Below, piece by piece: positions 6,427 to 8,093 of a DNA stretch of 8,093 nt. Within the stretch, counting starts at the first letter, position 1. Every line of letters starts with the position of its first letter. Made by a program: the position numbers and the translations under genes. Source of the DNA: JASLCR01 sp036405515 (lineage in GTDB: Bacteria; Patescibacteriota; Saccharimonadia; Saccharimonadales; Saccharimonadaceae); contig DASWXM010000046.1 of NCBI GenBank assembly GCA_036405515.1, positions 1 through 8,093 on the forward strand. Direction: 5' to 3'. Below the pieces are notes generated by a model that saw only the letters and a program-made list of their open reading frames with translations, was not told where the DNA came from and ran no database searches.

Positions 6427-7233
6427 ATGACTAAAAAAACAAAACTTTTACTCATTGGAGGAATCGCTGGGTTTATCTTATTGCTGGGTGCAGTCCTGCT
6501 GACGCTTTGGTTTACGCTTTGGATGCCGCCAAGTAAAGAAGATTTTACTGATGCAAAGAAGACCGCAGAGAAGATTGTATCGTACGAGGGCTTGAAGCAA
6601 GTAAATGCATTTATCACTGCTACAAATACTCAATCCAAGGCGGGCAAAACTGGCCAAGCGCTGATTGACTCAGTGAAGACCGAGCGTGAGAAGGCTCTCG
6701 AAGCAGTCGATAATCGAAGTAAACTTGCCGATGAGCTTAGCAAAAGTAAGGTACTCCGTGACGCTGATGTGAAGAAGCTATTTGATGTGTATTTTCCGAT
6801 CGAAGATCGATATGGGAAATATATCACCAACTATGTAAATGAGTATCCGGTGTACATTACTTCTTCAGTAAGCTGTGCTAAGCCCTTCAATCTTGGCGCT
6901 GCAAGCAAGACTATCAAACAACTTGCTGAACTTCACGGAATATACGGAAAAACGTGCTTGACCGACCTTGCAAAGCTTGAGAAGTCACCAATTCCTGCAT
7001 ATGTGAAGTACGCAAAAGAGTTTAAAGAGGTGATCAATGATCGCCAGAAGGCTCTCGACGGAGTTGCTAGTGGTAGTATGACCGATGCTGCTGCGGCTAA
7101 GCGCATCGATGCGAGTAACGAGAAGTATCTGACTATTTGGCCGACAGATGAAATGAAGAAGTATCGAAAGAGCCAAACCTTCAATGGTGAGCTGAAGAAG
7201 CTTATCGAAGTATTAGGTCAGAAAGCGCAATAA
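6427..7233 (+). CDS. Single-pass membrane protein with a helical extracytoplasmic domain, function unknown
   Basis: I do not recognise the family. The 268 residues begin MTKKTK, followed by one strongly hydrophobic segment (about 7-33). The rest is hydrophilic and Lys-rich and should lie outside the membrane. It is almost certainly all-helical: long charged stretches (about 39-66, 74-120, 193-213, 218-268) have few glycines or prolines. There are only two cysteines, Cys150 and Cys177. They flank a 26-residue stretch (AKPFNLG...HGIYGKT) and could form a disulphide that staples a loop. No lipobox is present, so the segment is an anchor or an uncleaved signal. The Shine-Dalgarno AAGGAG (6417-6422) is only 4 nt from the ATG, which is short. 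The glycosylase gene follows after 21 nt, suggesting cotranscription, although the products show no obvious functional tie. It could be a cell-envelope or substrate-binding helical bundle. Confidence 0.8.
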   Translation: MTKKTKLLLIGGIAGFILLLGAVLLTLWFTLWMPPSKEDFTDAKKTAEKIVSYEGLKQVNAFITATNTQSKAGKTGQALIDSVKTEREKALEAVDNRSKLADELSKSKVLRDADVKKLFDVYFPIEDRYGKYITNYVNEYPVYITSSVSCAKPFNLGAASKTIKQLAELHGIYGKTCLTDLAKLEKSPIPAYVKYAKEFKEVINDRQKALDGVASGSMTDAAAAKRIDASNEKYLTIWPTDEMKKYRKSQTFNGELKKLIEVLGQKAQ

Positions 7234-7254
7234 AATCTCTGCAGGTCTTATCTG

Positions 7255-7830
7255 ATGATAAAGCAAGCACTTATCGAAGACATAGCTAAGGAGATAATAG
7301 ATACTGGTCTATGCGCTGATCTTGCCGAGCAGGCTACGCAGCTTGTCGTTGGCGATGGCAATCCAGATGCCGACATCGTTTTTATTGGTGAAGCACCAGG
7401 TAAGCAGGAGGATGAGCAAGGATTGCCATTTGTCGGAGCTAGCGGAAGATTTCTCAATGAGATGCTAGCTGCTGCGGGGATGGTGCGGGGGGACGTCTAT
7501 ATCACAAACATCGTAAAGTACCGACCGCCAAACAATCGTGACCCAAGTCCGGAAGAAAAGCGAGATTTTTGGCCATATCTGATGCGTCAGCTTGAAATTA
7601 TTCAGCCAAAAGTCGTCATCACTTTGGGGCGGCATAGCGGCATGTGCTTTATTCCTGACCTTGTGATTTCGCGTGATCATGGGCATGCTCGAGTGATTCG
7701 TTACCATGACAATGAATTCTTGGTGATACCGCTTTATCACCCCGCAGCAGCACTGTATAACGGCTCAATGCGTCAAGTGCTAATAGATGATTTTTTGGCA
7801 GCCGCCAAGCGCGCAACCTTGCAAAAATAG
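7255..7830 (+). CDS. Uracil-DNA glycosylase, family 4-like, without iron-sulphur ligands
   Basis: This enzyme should remove uracil from DNA at the first step of base excision repair. The 191 residues carry the family 4 hallmarks. Motif 1 is GEAPGKQEDEQGLPFVG, with Glu46 at the active-site position, followed by ASGRFLNEML. Then come YITNIVKYRPPNNRDP, PKVVITLG and the second active-site motif YHPAAAL with His162. Family 4 enzymes normally hold a [4Fe-4S] cluster on four cysteines: an N-terminal CxxC, the C of KCRPP, and a C sixteen residues later. Here KCRPP is KYRPP (Tyr89), the later one is Phe105, and the N-terminus has only Cys20. The only other cysteine is Cys131. The cluster must be absent. 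ATG 7255 gives the expected family N-terminus, but only a weak AGGT lies upstream (7243-7246), so translation probably benefits from the upstream gene 21 nt away. Families 5 and UDGX fit less well. Confidence 0.9.
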   Translation: MIKQALIEDIAKEIIDTGLCADLAEQATQLVVGDGNPDADIVFIGEAPGKQEDEQGLPFVGASGRFLNEMLAAAGMVRGDVYITNIVKYRPPNNRDPSPEEKRDFWPYLMRQLEIIQPKVVITLGRHSGMCFIPDLVISRDHGHARVIRYHDNEFLVIPLYHPAAALYNGSMRQVLIDDFLAAAKRATLQK

Positions 7831-7847
7831 GCTTAGTTTGCTATAAT
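7819..7847 (+). promoter_or_regulatory. Strong sigma70-type promoter of the gene starting at 7970
   Basis: The -35 is TTGCAA (7819-7824, four of six), the spacer is 17 bases and the -10 is a perfect TATAAT (7842-7847) with an extended TG at 7839-7840. It overlaps the 3' end of the glycosylase gene. The predicted start is near 7854, leaving about 115 nt before the ATG at 7970. In that leader I find no stable hairpin, terminator or riboswitch that I recognise. A TTGACA at 7925-7930 is only 13 bases from TATAAC (7944-7949), too close for a normal promoter. Confidence 0.7.
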
Positions 7848-7969
7848 GAAAGGCACTGAGAAGGGGAATCTTGTAAAAACAGCTGCAATTAGAGCGACCA
7901 AGCATACCCTCGTCTTATATTATTTTGACATCATTAACTTTTCTATAACTAAAAAGGAGAAAACACTAT

Positions 7970-8093
7970 ATGGGACAACGACGTCTCGCAAAACCTCAGG
8001 ATGATGACCTGAATAAACGACCAAACCAACAAAAAAGAAAATCAGACAATACGGTTCTGAACAACACCAATACTCGCCGCGGCGAAGTGTTTC
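7970..8093 (+). CDS. Unidentified gene, N-terminal 41 codons only
   Basis: The frame begins MGQRRLAKPQDDDLNKRP and stays open to the window's edge. AAGGAG (7954-7959) precedes the ATG by 10 nt, and a strong promoter lies about 125 bases upstream, so the gene is real. The visible part is very hydrophilic and rich in Arg, Lys, Asn, Gln and Asp, with no hydrophobic segment. It looks like a disordered basic tail ahead of a folded domain. Nucleic-acid enzymes such as RNase J or DNA translocases may carry tails like this, but nothing visible identifies the family, and a guess from neighbourhood (RNA decay, DNA repair) is only a guess. Confidence 0.75.
   Translation, partial: MGQRRLAKPQDDDLNKRPNQQKRKSDNTVLNNTNTRRGEVF

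Noticed and set aside
7231..7236. TAAAAT as a -10 for a separate promoter of the glycosylase gene
   Set aside because: There is no -35 or extended TG, and the hexamer is made by the upstream stop codon. Cotranscription with the gene 21 nt upstream is simpler.
7846..8004. A 52-codon open frame (MKGTEKGNLV...) in the leader of the gene at 7970
   Set aside because: Its ATG lies in the -10 box (TATAATG) and would not be transcribed from that promoter, it has no Shine-Dalgarno, and it runs out of frame into the real coding sequence.

Overview
The window reads as ordinary chromosomal DNA from a small-genome bacterium. The best fit is Patescibacteria (CPR), probably Candidatus Saccharibacteria (TM7). 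Reasons: a divergent but complete PNPase, a family-4-like uracil-DNA glycosylase without iron-sulphur cysteines, a membrane-anchored Ig-like/C39 protein, short intergenic spaces, and very clean TATAAT -10 boxes. TGA ends two genes (positions 869-871 and 4150-4152), so the UGA-recoding lineages are excluded. The taxonomic placement is inference from gene character; no database search was possible.

Layout. (1) Positions 2-1665, plus strand: an ABC exporter pair. The ATPase is cut off at the window's left edge and overlaps its ABC-2 type permease by ATGA. (2) Positions 1672-3558, minus strand: a 628-residue surface protein with an N-terminal membrane segment, about four Ig-like domains and a C-terminal C39-like cysteine peptidase. 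It converges on the permease with 6 bases between stop codons. (3) Positions 3559-3672: a divergent promoter region. (4) About 3673-4152, plus: a small protein with an FBP-type treble-clef zinc finger, the fold that binds elongation factor G in FusB-type proteins. (5) Positions 4153-4257: the pnp promoter and a leader that folds into a long imperfect stem-loop. (6) Positions 4258-6369: pnp, complete. (7) Positions 6427-7233: a single-pass membrane protein of unknown function. (8) Positions 7255-7830: the glycosylase, probably cotranscribed with gene 7. (9) From 7970: the N-terminus of an unidentified gene, with its own strong promoter and a leader of about 115 nt.

How it fits together. The right two thirds is housekeeping: translation-factor binding, RNA decay and DNA repair. 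The left third faces the envelope: export and surface proteolysis. I see no mobile element, CRISPR array, tRNA, rRNA or phage gene. There is no gene-free stretch over 300 bases; the longest gap is 7831-7969.

The points most worth a second look are the structured pnp leader, the loss of the [4Fe-4S] ligands in the glycosylase, and the FBP-protein start codon that sits inside a -10 box. The Ig/C39 protein is the best candidate for a lineage-specific function. I found no convincing wholly new multi-gene system.
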